A stretch of DNA of 64,000 bases from Symbiopectobacterium purcellii_A. Its GTDB lineage: Bacteria; Pseudomonadota; Gammaproteobacteria; Enterobacterales; Enterobacteriaceae. The stretch is from positions 1,488,001-1,552,000 of the forward strand of contig NZ_CP189882.1 of assembly GCF_052050035.1 (NCBI RefSeq). The letters run 5' to 3'. Below, one piece after another: positions 19,922 through 29,790 of this stretch. The notes beneath the pieces were generated by a model, which searched no databases, was not told the DNA's origin, and saw only the letters and a program-made list of their open reading frames with translations. The position numbers and the translations under genes are program-made. Position 1 is the first letter of the stretch, and each line of letters begins with the position of its first letter.

Positions 19922-20387
19922 CAAGGCGGTCAGGCAGAATAATAAACTAACAGCCGAGAGAAACCTTATGACATTAACGCAATCTTGGCGTTATACTGAC
20001 ATAATATTTACGTTTTAAGGCCGGTGGAGCAAAAGCAGATGGATCCTTTTAAATTTAGATGGACGAAACGTCACGACGATTTTTGCATCTCAGAAAATAT
20101 TTTTCTTCAGCAGCCATTCAATATTAAAGGTGTTTATAAAACCAGAAATCTGCTGTTATTTCAAAAAGGCTCGAGCGTTAAAATAACCCAGAATGTTTGG
20201 GTTGAAAGCTTTGCCACTATGCACCAACGTAGTTTTTGCTCAATGGGTGCGTTTTCCTATGCTAGGCTGTGTCCCTTAATTGCACGATAGATGAAAAATC
20301 GTAAAAAGCAGGCTGTTTTTGACAGTAAAAAAAACCAAAATCAGTCCAAAAAACGAACAGATTCGATGTGTTTTTCTCATTTCCAAT

Positions 20388-21443
20388 GGCTTTGTTGAAT
20401 AAATCAGAATTAGCCGACAGGATGACTCCCTCTGCTACACCTGTTATCCGATCCTGACGCTGTGTGGCATACCCAACAACGTCATACGATTCAGCGCTTT
20501 GACCATCGCCATGGCTTCACCCACCTGAGCATCGTAGTCACGCAGGCTCAGGTGGCCACCCAGCAAAGTTTTTATGCGGAACATCGCTGTTTCTGCCACT
20601 GAACGCCGGTGATAACCCACTTTCTTTTTCCACATATCATTACTCCCGCTCAGACGCTGATTCGCCACCGCATGGTTACGTTCATAGTACTTGTCCGGCC
20701 AGTATTTGGCTCCGCTTCGCGGCGGGATAAGGGGCCTGATTTTCTTTCTCAGCAACGCATCGTGGCAGTAACGGGCGTCATAAGCACTGTCTGCTGACAC
20801 TTCCCTGATTTTCCGGTGGGTTTGGTTAATCAGGCCCGGCAGTGCCTGCGCATCTGTCGTTCCGCTGAGCGATAAGTCGGCACAGATAATCTCATGCGTC
20901 GCACTGTCTGCTGCCAGATGAAGCTTGCGCCACACTCTTCGTCTGTCAGCCCCATGCTGCCTGACTTTCCATTCACCTTCGCCAAAGACCTTCAGACCGG
21001 TACTGTCGATGACCAGATGCGAGATTTCACCACGCGTTGGCGTTTTTATGCTGATACTGACGGTTTTTGCCCGCCGACTGACCAGAGAGTAGTCCGGGCA
21101 GCGCAGTGGCAGGCTCATCAGTGTAAAAACCGAGTCGGCAAAGCCCTGTAATGCCCGGAGCGACAGGTTAAACACGCGCTTTATCATCAAAACCGTGGTA
21201 ACAGCCATATCGGTGTAGTAAAGCGGCCGACCACGACCTTCAGGCGAAGAACTGTCAGTCCATGCAGCGATGGCCGACTCATCAAGCCAGACCGTCAGGG
21301 AGCCGCGTTGTCTGAGTGCTTTGTTGTAGGTGGGCCAGTTGGTGATTTTAAACTTTTGCTTTGCCATGGGGAGCTGCTATCGGGAGCGATGATAGTGCTC
21401 TGATCCGGCGATCCCCTGAAAGTTCGATTTATTCAACAAAGCC
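20388..21443 (-). mobile_element. IS903-like element (IS5 family), copy 1
   Basis: 1056 bp; ends GGCTTTGTTGAATAAATC; perfect 9-bp duplication ATTTCCAAT (20379-20387, 21444-21452). Length, ends and duplication size all match IS903. Confidence 0.97.
20444..21367 (-). CDS. IS903-like transposase, intact
   Basis: 307 aa IS5/IS903 DDE transposase: first Asp in SHLVIDSTGLKVFGEGEW, second in VSADSAYDARYC, Glu in RRSVAETAMFRIKTLLG. Intact, so it could mobilise both IS903 and the 189-bp MITE that shares its ends. Confidence 0.95.
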   Translation of the reverse strand: MAKQKFKITNWPTYNKALRQRGSLTVWLDESAIAAWTDSSSPEGRGRPLYYTDMAVTTVLMIKRVFNLSLRALQGFADSVFTLMSLPLRCPDYSLVSRRAKTVSISIKTPTRGEISHLVIDSTGLKVFGEGEWKVRQHGADRRRVWRKLHLAADSATHEIICADLSLSGTTDAQALPGLINQTHRKIREVSADSAYDARYCHDALLRKKIRPLIPPRSGAKYWPDKYYERNHAVANQRLSGSNDMWKKKVGYHRRSVAETAMFRIKTLLGGHLSLRDYDAQVGEAMAMVKALNRMTLLGMPHSVRIG

Positions 21444-22018
21444 ATTTCCAATCAGTGAAAATTAATTAAGGGACACAGCCTAACAGTCGGTTACGTGGTG
21501 ACACTCAGATAGGCCGATTCTGTAGCATCGCAGGGGGAGTAAAAGTAATGGGGCCTGACCACCCCACCGATCGATTTACCAGTCATTTGTTTACCTATAT
21601 AGGTGTTGAAGCCAAAATGGCCAATGTAACGCCAACTGAATATGATAAATTACATCGGCCCGCACCAATAATCGGCAACGATGTGTGGATTGGTGAAGAT
21701 GTGACCTTGAAAACAGGGATTACAATTGGTCATGGGGCTGTTATTGCTGCGAGATCTGTGGTCACGAAAGATGTTCCCCCCTATGCTATTGTTGGTGGAG
21801 TTCCAGCAAGAGTAATTCGATTTAGATTTGAGAATGATGTCATTCAAAAGTTATTATCGCTCGAATAGTGGAATTACAAACCCTATGACCTTCGTCATCA
21901 AAAAATGGATATCAATGAATTCGTGGAGAGCCTTGAAAAGAAAATCTCCATGGGTGATATATCTAAGCAAGAATACAAAAAAATCCATTTATCAGATGTT
22001 TTTAAATCATTGTGTTAA

Positions 22019-22352
22019 TTTTTCTTTTAGGAACGAGTCAGAAGTATGCGTACGAGAAGGCGATTAGCGCACAGAAGATAACGAAGAATATCCGTATTGA
22101 TGGTGGTAAAACCGGGAGGGGGCTACTCCAGCGATGGCGACAGGGAGAGCCCTACAGCCCCGTACATAGCCAGAGCATCGGTGGAATTAAGGGTAAAGTA
22201 GAACGGTGTAAAGGGCTTGAAGTATCGATATTAGCTATTATTCGATCATCGCTGGGGGGAGTAAACGGTGGCTGGCGGTAAAAGCGTTAAATATGTCATC
22301 ATAAAACATCTTCAATGCGCCAATATAACGCCTCACATTTTTCGCAGGGTAA
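22019..22352. other. Gene-free stretch between acetyltransferase relic and LPS genes
   Basis: An 89-codon open frame (22012-22281) is present, but its product resembles no family I know and overlaps the pseudogene end. CATCGCTGGGGGGAGTAAA near 22250 echoes CATCGCAGGGGGAGTAAA at 21528, hinting at a second decayed hexapeptide acetyltransferase; weak. Confidence 0.3.
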
Positions 22353-23343
22353 TCATTTTTCTAAATGATTAATATCAGTCATGATTGTTTTGACCATATA
22401 ATCAGCGCTGTATTTATTCGCTATTGAATCTAAAGTAGGCGTCGTTTTTGCGTTGAGGAAGTTAGGTAATGATTTTATATCATCGTGTGATAATATAAAA
22501 AATCTGTCTGGATTATAAAAATCATATTCCATAATGTGTACATTATTGGTTATTGATTTTTTATCAAAGACCAGCGCTTCTATGGCACGTAAAGTGACAC
22601 CCTTCTGCCCTGCATGATTTATTTCTATGATGACGTCGCTTCTAATCACTTTTTTTACATTCTCATCATAGCTCAGAGATTCATTTTTACAGAATGACGG
22701 GTAATTCTTAGATTGTTTTTTCTTGTCGACTAAATAAAAATCAGATTGGTAATTGACACTGTTTAAACAATCATGGATTTCATTAAGATAAGTTTCTCTT
22801 TCCTCTCTATATTCACCAATAAAAAAACAAGATTTCTCATTCGAGAGAATTTGTGTCTTTCAAAATATCCGAGATATTTTTGTTCGTGTAGGGTAAAAAT
22901 TGATTTAGAAAGGTTAGATTGAATTTTTTGCAGTCATCAGGATCGAAACTATAGATTATATCAAATTGATTCCGAACGGTATTGATAAAATCATCTTTTG
23001 GAAGGAGCCATTTTTTGTTTTCCTTCATCCCTTTTTCAAGATGAATGATGGTATCACGAATGATCAACACTTTCTTGCAGTCGATGCTTTTTATTAAATC
23101 CAGACAACCTAAAACACTAAAGCCATTGCAAATAATCAAATCATCGTGCTTTATTTCTCGCAGCTTTAGAAAATGATGTATTTTTACGAATAATTTATTG
23201 CTGATGCCGAGTTTTTTTAATTTAATATTGTTTTTTGTGAAGTGTTTCATCACATTGTTTTTTTCTTTTATGCCAAGTTTTGATAAATTTGCAATCATTA
23301 ATTTTTCATAATTAGCATTCCACTCAATAAAGTAGATATTCAT
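22353..23343 (-). pseudogene. Putative LPS-core glycosyltransferase, frameshifted
   Basis: Last gene of the core operon. The first frame (23343-22837) gives 168 aa (MNIYFIEWNANYEKLMIAN..., VLIIRDTIIHLEKGM, FDIIYSFDPDD). A one-base shift near 22845-22850 separates it from SNEKSCFFIGEYREERETYLNEI and the C-terminus with SDVIIEINHAGQKGVTLRAIEALVFDKK, a block common in GT-B transferases. Corrected length is about 330 aa. AT-rich, like many transferred LPS genes. Function assigned only from context and the C-terminal block. Confidence 0.65.
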
Positions 23344-23366
23344 AAAATATTATCTGGAGTGAAAAA

Positions 23367-24353
23367 TTATTTTAAATAGTAATAGGCAATTCTAGCGAGA
23401 ATACCATCCAGAAAGTGATATTTTCTAAATGCATGCTTAGATTTTTTCTTCCATTGTAATGCATTTGCTGGCGTTAGCAGTTTGACATCATGCCATGTGG
23501 ATGCCTTGTAGGCGGTTTGGAAATAGATCGTTGATGGATATTGTCCCCATGCGCTCCACGGTTTTGTCGTACCGACATAATGGATAAATACACTTTCGTC
23601 ATTAATAATATTTTTAAATTTTAGGTGTGTTTTATCTTGAAGCTCGCTTTTTATACTGTAGATACAATTGAACTTTCGCGGTAAGAGAACAGTTTTACCA
23701 CACAACAGAATATTAAGGGCATCTTGATCTGGATATTTTAGGGTTGTGTTTTCTTTAATAAACGCCAGGGTTCTTTCAGTGAGTTGATTCGCTGTCCAGT
23801 TTTTCAGGTGCGTAAACATTACGCCTGAATTGAAGTAATCAGTCTTCATTGCTGGGTTTTCTAAGCGAAGTGCACATTGTTCCCGGATGGTACTAATATC
23901 TGGAACTACTGCGCATATGTTAGTTTTAAAATCGAGAGTGGATAATTCTGCCAGGTTGTTCTTACACATCACATCAGCATCAAGATACAGCAAGGTATCT
24001 AGCTTCTCTGCAAGATAATCAAAGGCTGTAAGGCGAAAATACGCAGAGCAAGGCCATTTATCTTGTGGTAGATCAGCTAATAACTTGGTATTGACTTTAT
24101 AGATGTGAATATTGACATGATACCGATTCGCCATGGCTTCAAAGCGGGATGTGGTCTCACTGTCAATATAGTATGTGAAAAAATGAAATGCCAACGGAAT
24201 AGTAGTATTGATGACAATCGACGTTGCGGAAATAGCGGCACCTAGCATAAAGTTTTTATCTATGCCATAGGCGATATTAAAGAACGTGACCGCTGAATTG
24301 TTACCAATAATATCAACCGTTCTCTCTACAATGGCTGATTTATCAAAATACAT
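23367..24353 (-). CDS. GT8-family LPS core glycosyltransferase (WaaO/WaaJ-like), second
   Basis: 328 aa. GT8 retaining hexosyltransferase acting on the outer core at the cytoplasmic face. N-terminal LNIAYGID-type start (FFNIAYGIDKNFMLGAAISA), DxD metal/nucleotide motif TLLYLDADVMCKN, YFNSGVMF, PDQDALNILL and C-terminal FIHYVGTTKPWSAWGQYP. Probably adds a glucose or galactose; acceptor cannot be told. Starts 18 bases after the previous gene. Confidence 0.88.
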   Translation of the reverse strand: MYFDKSAIVERTVDIIGNNSAVTFFNIAYGIDKNFMLGAAISATSIVINTTIPLAFHFFTYYIDSETTSRFEAMANRYHVNIHIYKVNTKLLADLPQDKWPCSAYFRLTAFDYLAEKLDTLLYLDADVMCKNNLAELSTLDFKTNICAVVPDISTIREQCALRLENPAMKTDYFNSGVMFTHLKNWTANQLTERTLAFIKENTTLKYPDQDALNILLCGKTVLLPRKFNCIYSIKSELQDKTHLKFKNIINDESVFIHYVGTTKPWSAWGQYPSTIYFQTAYKASTWHDVKLLTPANALQWKKKSKHAFRKYHFLDGILARIAYYYLK

Positions 24354-24371
24354 GTTCGCTCTCTTACGTAA

Positions 24372-25391
24372 TTATCGGGCTAGTAATTTCTTCGTAAAAT
24401 ACTTAGCGTAGCTTATCAACGAAGGGAATATATTCCCTTTGTGAGCATAATGTTTGGCGCAGTATCTTAGTTGAGTTGACGATCTTGCCTTTTCCAGCGG
24501 TGAATTTGCCCAAGGAGAATGCGATTTCGCGATTTGAAAACAGTGACTATTAGGATAATCAGCCCATTCATGCCAAGGTTTTGTTGGCCCGATATAATGA
24601 ATAAAGATGGCGTTATCTGTAATAAAATGTGTCGTGTCTTTATTTTTATTTAGTTCGTAGTTAATGCTATATTGGTTATTGTATTTCTTTGAAAGGAACA
24701 AAACTTTATCAACAAATAGCATATTTAGAATGTCTTGATCTAAAAACGAAATTCTATTTTTGACCTCATCATTGTCAAGCATCGTCATGGCTTGACGACT
24801 AATGTCTTCTTTTCCCCATTGAGCAACATTGATCAACAGAAAACCTGCATTAAAATAACCTGCGCTGATTCTATCATCTCGCAGCGCCTGCGCCCGCTTG
24901 GTCCACCAAGGGCTCTCGCCTTCAGTGACTACCGCAGCAAGATAATTGTCCAATTCTAGTTCAACTAATTCATCTACATTGCCGTTACAGATGATATCGG
25001 CATCGAGATAAAGAATTTTGTCTTTTAATTCGTAAAAATAGTCGGCAATGATAAATCTGAAGTATGTGGCGTAGGACCAATTCTTGGTGCTGGGAAGTGA
25101 CTTGAGTTCGTCACAATTCACAATGTAAATTATGATTTGAGCATTGTACTGATGACTTAGTTTAGTGAATTCCTCTCTATTTTTTTTATCAAAAAAATCA
25201 GTGAAAACATGAAATGTGAAATTCGTTTGCTTATTGTTCAGTAAAATAGAGGCTATAGATATCCCGCAACCAAAGATGAAATTTTTGTCAATTCCATAGG
25301 CGATGTTTAGCGTTTTTTTCGACGCGTCTAACGATATATTTTCGTTTAAAACCAGCTTCTTGATAATCACTGTTTGAGGGGTAAAATACAT
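24372..25391 (-). CDS. GT8-family LPS core glycosyltransferase (WaaO/WaaI-like), first
   Basis: 339 aa, paralogue of the downstream gene. LNIAYGIDKNFIFGCGISIASIL, ILYLDADIICNGNVDEL (DxD), YFNAGFLLINV, FLDQDILNMLF, FIHYIGPTKPWHEWADYP. In enterics this slot encodes the transferase that adds the second and third outer-core hexoses. Intact. Confidence 0.9.
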   Translation of the reverse strand: MYFTPQTVIIKKLVLNENISLDASKKTLNIAYGIDKNFIFGCGISIASILLNNKQTNFTFHVFTDFFDKKNREEFTKLSHQYNAQIIIYIVNCDELKSLPSTKNWSYATYFRFIIADYFYELKDKILYLDADIICNGNVDELVELELDNYLAAVVTEGESPWWTKRAQALRDDRISAGYFNAGFLLINVAQWGKEDISRQAMTMLDNDEVKNRISFLDQDILNMLFVDKVLFLSKKYNNQYSINYELNKNKDTTHFITDNAIFIHYIGPTKPWHEWADYPNSHCFQIAKSHSPWANSPLEKARSSTQLRYCAKHYAHKGNIFPSLISYAKYFTKKLLAR

Positions 25392-25421
25392 ACTTTCACC
25401 ATTTTACGTTGTTCAATTTAA

Positions 25422-26504
25422 TTATTTTTGTGATGCGGTAGTTATGACCTTTTTAAAGGTGCGATAATACTTATCATCATAAAAATCATGAATAGAGGCT
25501 TTTATTGTTTCTACATCAGATATTTCTCTACTCACAATAATGGAAGAGAGGATAGCTTGTAAATTATTCAAATCCTTCACGGGATATAGCTGCCCATTAA
25601 CCCCATTGCGAATGATATCTCCCGGCCCAGACGGACAGTCACTGCTCACACAATAGACACCATAGGACATAGCTTCGAGCAGTGTCATCGGGAGTCCTTC
25701 AAAGGCGGAACTCATGACAAACGCAGAAACGGTTTTGATATGGTTCTGAATGTAACCCCAAGGGTCTGCCTGCCAGCCATGCCAATATATCTGTTGATGA
25801 ATACCGAGTTGCTGCGCATAGGCTTTACACGTCTCGGCATCTGATCCATCACCAATAAAATGGCATTCCCACTTGTCCGTTACGCCAGCAAAGGCATCCA
25901 GCATGTCTTTCAGGCGTTTTTGCCCTTCAAACTTCAGTCGGCCCACATAGATAAACACCGCATTTTCGCCGTGTGCGGGGCGAGGGATGACAATGGTTTG
26001 TGGCGTGACCGGATTGAAAATCACAGAGATGCGTTCGGCAGGAACACCGCGCTTTATTAATTGCTGCTTGATACCGGAGCTGATCGCCAAGTGATGATCT
26101 GCGACCAGTGCCTGTTCTGCATGTTTTTTATGATCGAGTGAGTAGTGCAGCCATGAAATTAGCGGCAGCGTTTTCTTGCTGTGACGGATCGCTTGTGCCG
26201 CAATTCGACAGGATGGTGCATCAAAAGCAATAACCGTATCCGGTTGGTTCTGTTTAATGAAGCGCGTCAGCGCAAACGCGTGACTCATTCTACGCAGAAA
26301 GGAGATCTTGATGGCGGAATGATGGCAAATAAAGTGCTTTCCTTCCAACCAGGCTTTATCCATGCGGTTATCGCGGCAGAGGAAATACAGGGTATAGGTG
26401 TTTTTAGTGTCTTGGTCACTTTCCAAAAAGCGGGTGACTTTTTTTATTACTGTTTCAATCCCGCCGAAACCGGATGTGGCCTCACCGACGAAAACTATAT
26501 TCAT
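25422..26504 (-). CDS. waaB: WaaB-like LPS 1,6-galactosyltransferase (GT4)
   Basis: 360 aa GT-B enzyme. N-terminal IVFVGEATSGFGGIETVIK and the diagnostic stretches MDKAWLEGKHF, LHYSLDHKKHAEQALVADHHLAISSGIKQQLI and IFVGRLKFEGQKR-type (FIYVGRLKFEGQKR) closely match enteric WaaB; EX7E-type site at AFEGLPMTLLEAMSYG. Adds a branch galactose to the first outer-core glucose. In the native slot between waaP and the GT8 genes. Confidence 0.92.
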   Translation of the reverse strand: MNIVFVGEATSGFGGIETVIKKVTRFLESDQDTKNTYTLYFLCRDNRMDKAWLEGKHFICHHSAIKISFLRRMSHAFALTRFIKQNQPDTVIAFDAPSCRIAAQAIRHSKKTLPLISWLHYSLDHKKHAEQALVADHHLAISSGIKQQLIKRGVPAERISVIFNPVTPQTIVIPRPAHGENAVFIYVGRLKFEGQKRLKDMLDAFAGVTDKWECHFIGDGSDAETCKAYAQQLGIHQQIYWHGWQADPWGYIQNHIKTVSAFVMSSAFEGLPMTLLEAMSYGVYCVSSDCPSGPGDIIRNGVNGQLYPVKDLNNLQAILSSIIVSREISDVETIKASIHDFYDDKYYRTFKKVITTASQK

Positions 26505-26524
26505 AATGTTATTCAGGGCTCGGG

Positions 26525-27334
26525 TTAAAGTGCCTTACGCTCCGTTCTCTCTCGAATCTTTTCTGCTTTGGTAAACGCTTCGTGAAATAGCGCTTGTTCC
26601 TGATGCAGCGTAGTACGTAATGGTTGATGATCAAAGTAGATCTTAAGGAAAAACAAAAGATCGTGTTTGCTCAGTCCAATATCGAGTGAGGAGAAATAGA
26701 GGCCGATAAGATCTTTATTACGCCATCTCAGAGGAACACGCTTGCGGAGTTGCGCCCGATGCAGATCAATAACCGAAAGTGTAAATTGTTTATCAGTCGG
26801 CTGGTAAGGCTGGCGTAGGAAGAAATGGCAAATGTAGCAATCGCGATGATTAACGCCGCCGGCATGCATCTTTCTCACCATTTCAGCCACACGGCGAATC
26901 AGTCGCCGTTTTTCGGCATGCATTGGCGGATTTTTCGGCCAGTTGGCGCAATAATCTTCCAGACTGATGGCTGGGCTTAAATCCTCAGTAATGATAAAAG
27001 ATTCGCGCTGTAGCGGGTTTACTCCCCGCTGGCCAAATGCTGCGCCAGTCATGGTGTCTACACCGAGTTCGTGCAAGCGGTGAATCGCGTTCCATTCGCG
27101 ATCGGCGCCCAATACGGGCAGACGCAATGAAAACAGGTTTTTTAGGGCATCTTTCAATGCCGTGCCGCGATGTATTTTGATAAACCACGAACGTCCGGCC
27201 AAGGTAAAACGTAATGTTTTACGGCTCTCTAATGCGCGAAAGACCTCACCATCCAGTTTTTTGACTTCTTCGAACGGGTCGTGTTTCTGCCAGAGTGAGG
27301 CGAACGGCTCTTTTAACGTAATGACACTTTTCAT
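26525..27334 (-). CDS. waaP: WaaP, LPS core heptose kinase
   Basis: 269 aa protein-kinase-fold enzyme phosphorylating heptose I of the inner core. Lys in WFIKIHRGTALKDALKNLF, catalytic loop GGVNHRDCYICHFFL and metal Asp in LSVIDLHRAQLR. Directly follows waaG (ATG adjoins its stop). Intact; phosphorylation of the core supports outer-membrane barrier function. Confidence 0.95.
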   Translation of the reverse strand: MKSVITLKEPFASLWQKHDPFEEVKKLDGEVFRALESRKTLRFTLAGRSWFIKIHRGTALKDALKNLFSLRLPVLGADREWNAIHRLHELGVDTMTGAAFGQRGVNPLQRESFIITEDLSPAISLEDYCANWPKNPPMHAEKRRLIRRVAEMVRKMHAGGVNHRDCYICHFFLRQPYQPTDKQFTLSVIDLHRAQLRKRVPLRWRNKDLIGLYFSSLDIGLSKHDLLFFLKIYFDHQPLRTTLHQEQALFHEAFTKAEKIRERTERKAL

Positions 27335-28459
27335 TTAGTGACGATCCTGGCCCGAAATCAGCAGGGCGGCTTTTTCCGGTAAGCTGTAAAGATCTTCCGT
27401 ATCGGCATAATGCCGGGCATTCTCCGACCAGTGATGCAAGGTTTCCGTTTGTCCTAATGCCTTGTGCAGCGCAGCGTTCAGCGCTTGCTGACTGAAGGGG
27501 GCGGCGATAACCTGGCCCGCTTGTGCTTTATCAATATGGAACGCGTAGCCACAGACTTCCGTCACGATAACCGGTAGCCCGGCAGTAATCGCTTCAAGGA
27601 GCACAATGCCTGCGGCCTCCTGATGTGCAGGATGGAGCAGCACGTCTGCGGCGGCCATAAAATCAGGAACATCGCTACGCCCAGCGAAAAAACGCACCTG
27701 TTTATCAATCCCTAACTGACCCGCCAGCGTCTGATAACGGTCGGGTTTATCTTGGCCTACAACCAGGAACACGACCTTTTTCCGCAGGTCTTCCGGCAGG
27801 CTGGCAACGGCGCGCAGGCTACGCTCGACACCCTTGCGCTTGAAATCTGAGCCGACTTGCAGCAGTACCAGCGCGTTTTCTGGGATATTTTGCGCATGAC
27901 GAAAGGTTTGGCGAACGCCGGGTGTCTGCTGGTCATATTTTCTGTCCAGCGCAATGCCCGGCGGTAGAATCAGGAAACGCGCATCCTGCGTACCATAATG
28001 TTTTTTAAAATCTGCAATCTGGCGCTGAGTCAGCATTAGCATTTTGGTTTTCACATCCGGGCTGAACACCGCTTTTTCAAAAGCGGCATAGTGCTTATAG
28101 CGCGGCGTTAAGCGATAGAAAAATCCTTTCTCCTGCTCGACTTTTTCTGCATAGCACACATCGGCGGCGTAATAAAAATCCAGTCCCGGCATTTTGTTAA
28201 ACCCCACCACGCGATCGGCAGGGTGTAATTGCAGATGGTGTTGCACCCATTCACTGTAGCGCTGATGCCGCGTGTTATTGCTAATACCCACCGTGGGCAC
28301 CAAAATGATCTCAAGATTTTCTGGCTCTTCTCCCTGCCAGGACAAGACATACACGCGCACGCGGTGACCATGCCTGACACAGGCCTGAGCAATACTGAGA
28401 AAATCGCGTTGCAAGCCGGCAAAGGGGAAATATTTATACAAGCAGAAGGCAATATTCAT
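27335..28459 (-). CDS. waaG: WaaG, LPS glucosyltransferase I
   Basis: 374 aa GT4 enzyme adding the first outer-core glucose to heptose II. N-terminal FCLYKYFPFAGLQRDFL, GSDFKRKGVERSL (donor-binding Lys/Arg) and the EX7E motif HQEAAGIVLLEAITAGLPVIVT. Length matches enteric WaaG. Intact. Confidence 0.96.
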   Translation of the reverse strand: MNIAFCLYKYFPFAGLQRDFLSIAQACVRHGHRVRVYVLSWQGEEPENLEIILVPTVGISNNTRHQRYSEWVQHHLQLHPADRVVGFNKMPGLDFYYAADVCYAEKVEQEKGFFYRLTPRYKHYAAFEKAVFSPDVKTKMLMLTQRQIADFKKHYGTQDARFLILPPGIALDRKYDQQTPGVRQTFRHAQNIPENALVLLQVGSDFKRKGVERSLRAVASLPEDLRKKVVFLVVGQDKPDRYQTLAGQLGIDKQVRFFAGRSDVPDFMAAADVLLHPAHQEAAGIVLLEAITAGLPVIVTEVCGYAFHIDKAQAGQVIAAPFSQQALNAALHKALGQTETLHHWSENARHYADTEDLYSLPEKAALLISGQDRH

Positions 28460-28469
28460 GCAAAATTCC

Positions 28470-29552
28470 TTATCTTTCTGCGGTATTTAGCGGAGCACCC
28501 GTAGTGTGGGTCAGCAACTTTTCTGCGGCGTGAATAACGTCCTGAGCAGGGATACATGACAGGTATTTTTTATTTCTATCGAGATGTTCTCTTTCAGGCA
28601 TCGCGGTGTAGTCCCCTGCCCACAGAACAATATGGTTATCTGACCAGGGACTCCATTTACGGTGATCCGTCGGCCCAAACAGACAAACCGTTGGCGTCGC
28701 GAGCGCTGCCGCCATGTGCATTGGTGCTGAGTCGACGCCGATATAAAGTACGGCCTTGTCGATTAACTCGGCCAGTTCGAGAAAATGCGTTTTACCGGCA
28801 AGCGACAGAGTAGGTTTGTGTTCGCACAGGGTATGGATCTCATTCACCACCGCCAAATCTTCGGCTCCAGGGCCACAGGTAAGGACGACCTCTAATCCTT
28901 GCTGTTTCAGATGATCAATGACCTGTGCAAATTTATCGTTATCCCAGCATTTAAAATACTGTCGGGCAGTCGGCTGAATGACCACATAAGGCGTTGCCGT
29001 TAACGCAGGCGCGAGGGCAAAAACGCGTTCAGCGTCTTCCGGGCCATAGTACAGCGACAGCGGCCGTGTCCTGTCTTCTTCTGGCACATCCAGGGGGGCG
29101 AGCAAAGAGAAGTTCTGCTCAACGATATGCTGCCCTGTTGGTTCCAGACAGCGGGTGAAACAGGCGCGCCATAGTAACTGCCGGGCCCCTCCGCGTTGGA
29201 TGGAGAGACTGTAAGGGCAGTTCAATGACTTAATCAGCAGCGCTATTGGCCATTGGTCGGCCAGGTTCACAATCAGGTTATAGCTGTTGCGTTTGAGGGT
29301 GTTGCGCATGGTGATAAAATCACTGATTTTCTCCATTGCGCCAGCGGTTTTTCTTTTCAAACCGTATAACCGGTGGATATCCGGATGCTTGGAAAGGATA
29401 GGGCTGGTATCCTCGTAGAGCAGTACATCAATAGCGGCTTCTGGGTAGCGCGCTTTTAGCGTGCTGATAAGCGGCGTAGTCAACAGCATATCCCCATGAA
29501 AACGCAGCTTTACGATCAAGATCCGGTTATAGGTTAGGGTTTTGAGGCTCAC
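28470..29552 (-). CDS. waaQ: WaaQ, LPS heptosyltransferase III
   Basis: 360 aa GT9 enzyme adding the side-branch heptose III. ILIVKLRFHGDMLLTTPLI N-terminus, PTARQYFKCWDNDKF, and donor site GVDSAPMHMAAALATPTVCLFGPTDHRKWSPW. First gene of the waaQGPB-type operon; its leader holds JUMPstart/ops and a MITE. The ATG at 29552 follows GAAAGCGAGTG; no better start is seen. Confidence 0.94.
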   Translation of the reverse strand: MSLKTLTYNRILIVKLRFHGDMLLTTPLISTLKARYPEAAIDVLLYEDTSPILSKHPDIHRLYGLKRKTAGAMEKISDFITMRNTLKRNSYNLIVNLADQWPIALLIKSLNCPYSLSIQRGGARQLLWRACFTRCLEPTGQHIVEQNFSLLAPLDVPEEDRTRPLSLYYGPEDAERVFALAPALTATPYVVIQPTARQYFKCWDNDKFAQVIDHLKQQGLEVVLTCGPGAEDLAVVNEIHTLCEHKPTLSLAGKTHFLELAELIDKAVLYIGVDSAPMHMAAALATPTVCLFGPTDHRKWSPWSDNHIVLWAGDYTAMPEREHLDRNKKYLSCIPAQDVIHAAEKLLTHTTGAPLNTAER

Positions 29553-29581
29553 TCGCTTTCCTTCAGTTAACGCACTTAAAC

Positions 29582-29770
29582 GGCTTTGTTGAATAATTTA
29601 ACCGTTTGATTTACATCTTCTTTAGTTAGAATGCATTTACAGAGAATGTATTTTGTTAGAACGACAAATCAAATAGTTAGCACAATAAAAAGCATTCCGA
29701 GAGGAAAAATTAGTCGTTGAAATTTTATAATGCTTATATAAATCAGTATCTTAAATTATTCAACAAAGCC
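29582..29770 (+). mobile_element. 189-bp MITE (IS903-type ends), in waaQ leader
   Basis: Ends GGCTTTGTTGAATAATTTAA; perfect 9-bp duplication CACTTAAAC (29573-29581, 29771-29779). Sits between the ops/JUMPstart element and the waaQ start. Confidence 0.96.
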
Positions 29771-29790
29771 CACTTAAACCAGAAAATGAC

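Larger units (their letters stand above)
20265..21480. mobile_element. 151-bp MITE with GGCTGTGTCCCTTAATT ends, split by IS903
   Basis: Perfect 17-bp terminal inverted repeats GGCTGTGTCCCTTAATT; TA duplicated at 20263-20264 and 21481-21482. After removing IS903 and its 9-bp duplication, 151 bp remain with no ORF. TA target suggests a Tc1/mariner-IS630-type mobiliser, different from the resident IS630. Confidence 0.85.
20039..22018 (+). pseudogene. Hexapeptide-repeat (CatB-like) acetyltransferase, interrupted and with amber codon
   Basis: Left-handed beta-helix acyltransferase of the xenobiotic/O-antigen acetyltransferase type: repeats in ITQNVWVESFA, GDTQIGRFCSIAGGV, PIIGNDVWIGEDVTLKTGITIGHGAVIAARS, then VVTKDVPPYAIVGGVPARVI. 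Pieces 20039-20264 and 21483-22018 join in frame (FSYANSRLRGD) once the 151-bp MITE and one TA are removed: 254 codons. TAG at 21866 replaces the first Trp of the usual LLSLEWWNY tail; the frame then continues 50 codons to TAA at 22016. Near the LPS genes, so it may have modified surface sugar; no direct proof. Confidence 0.85.
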
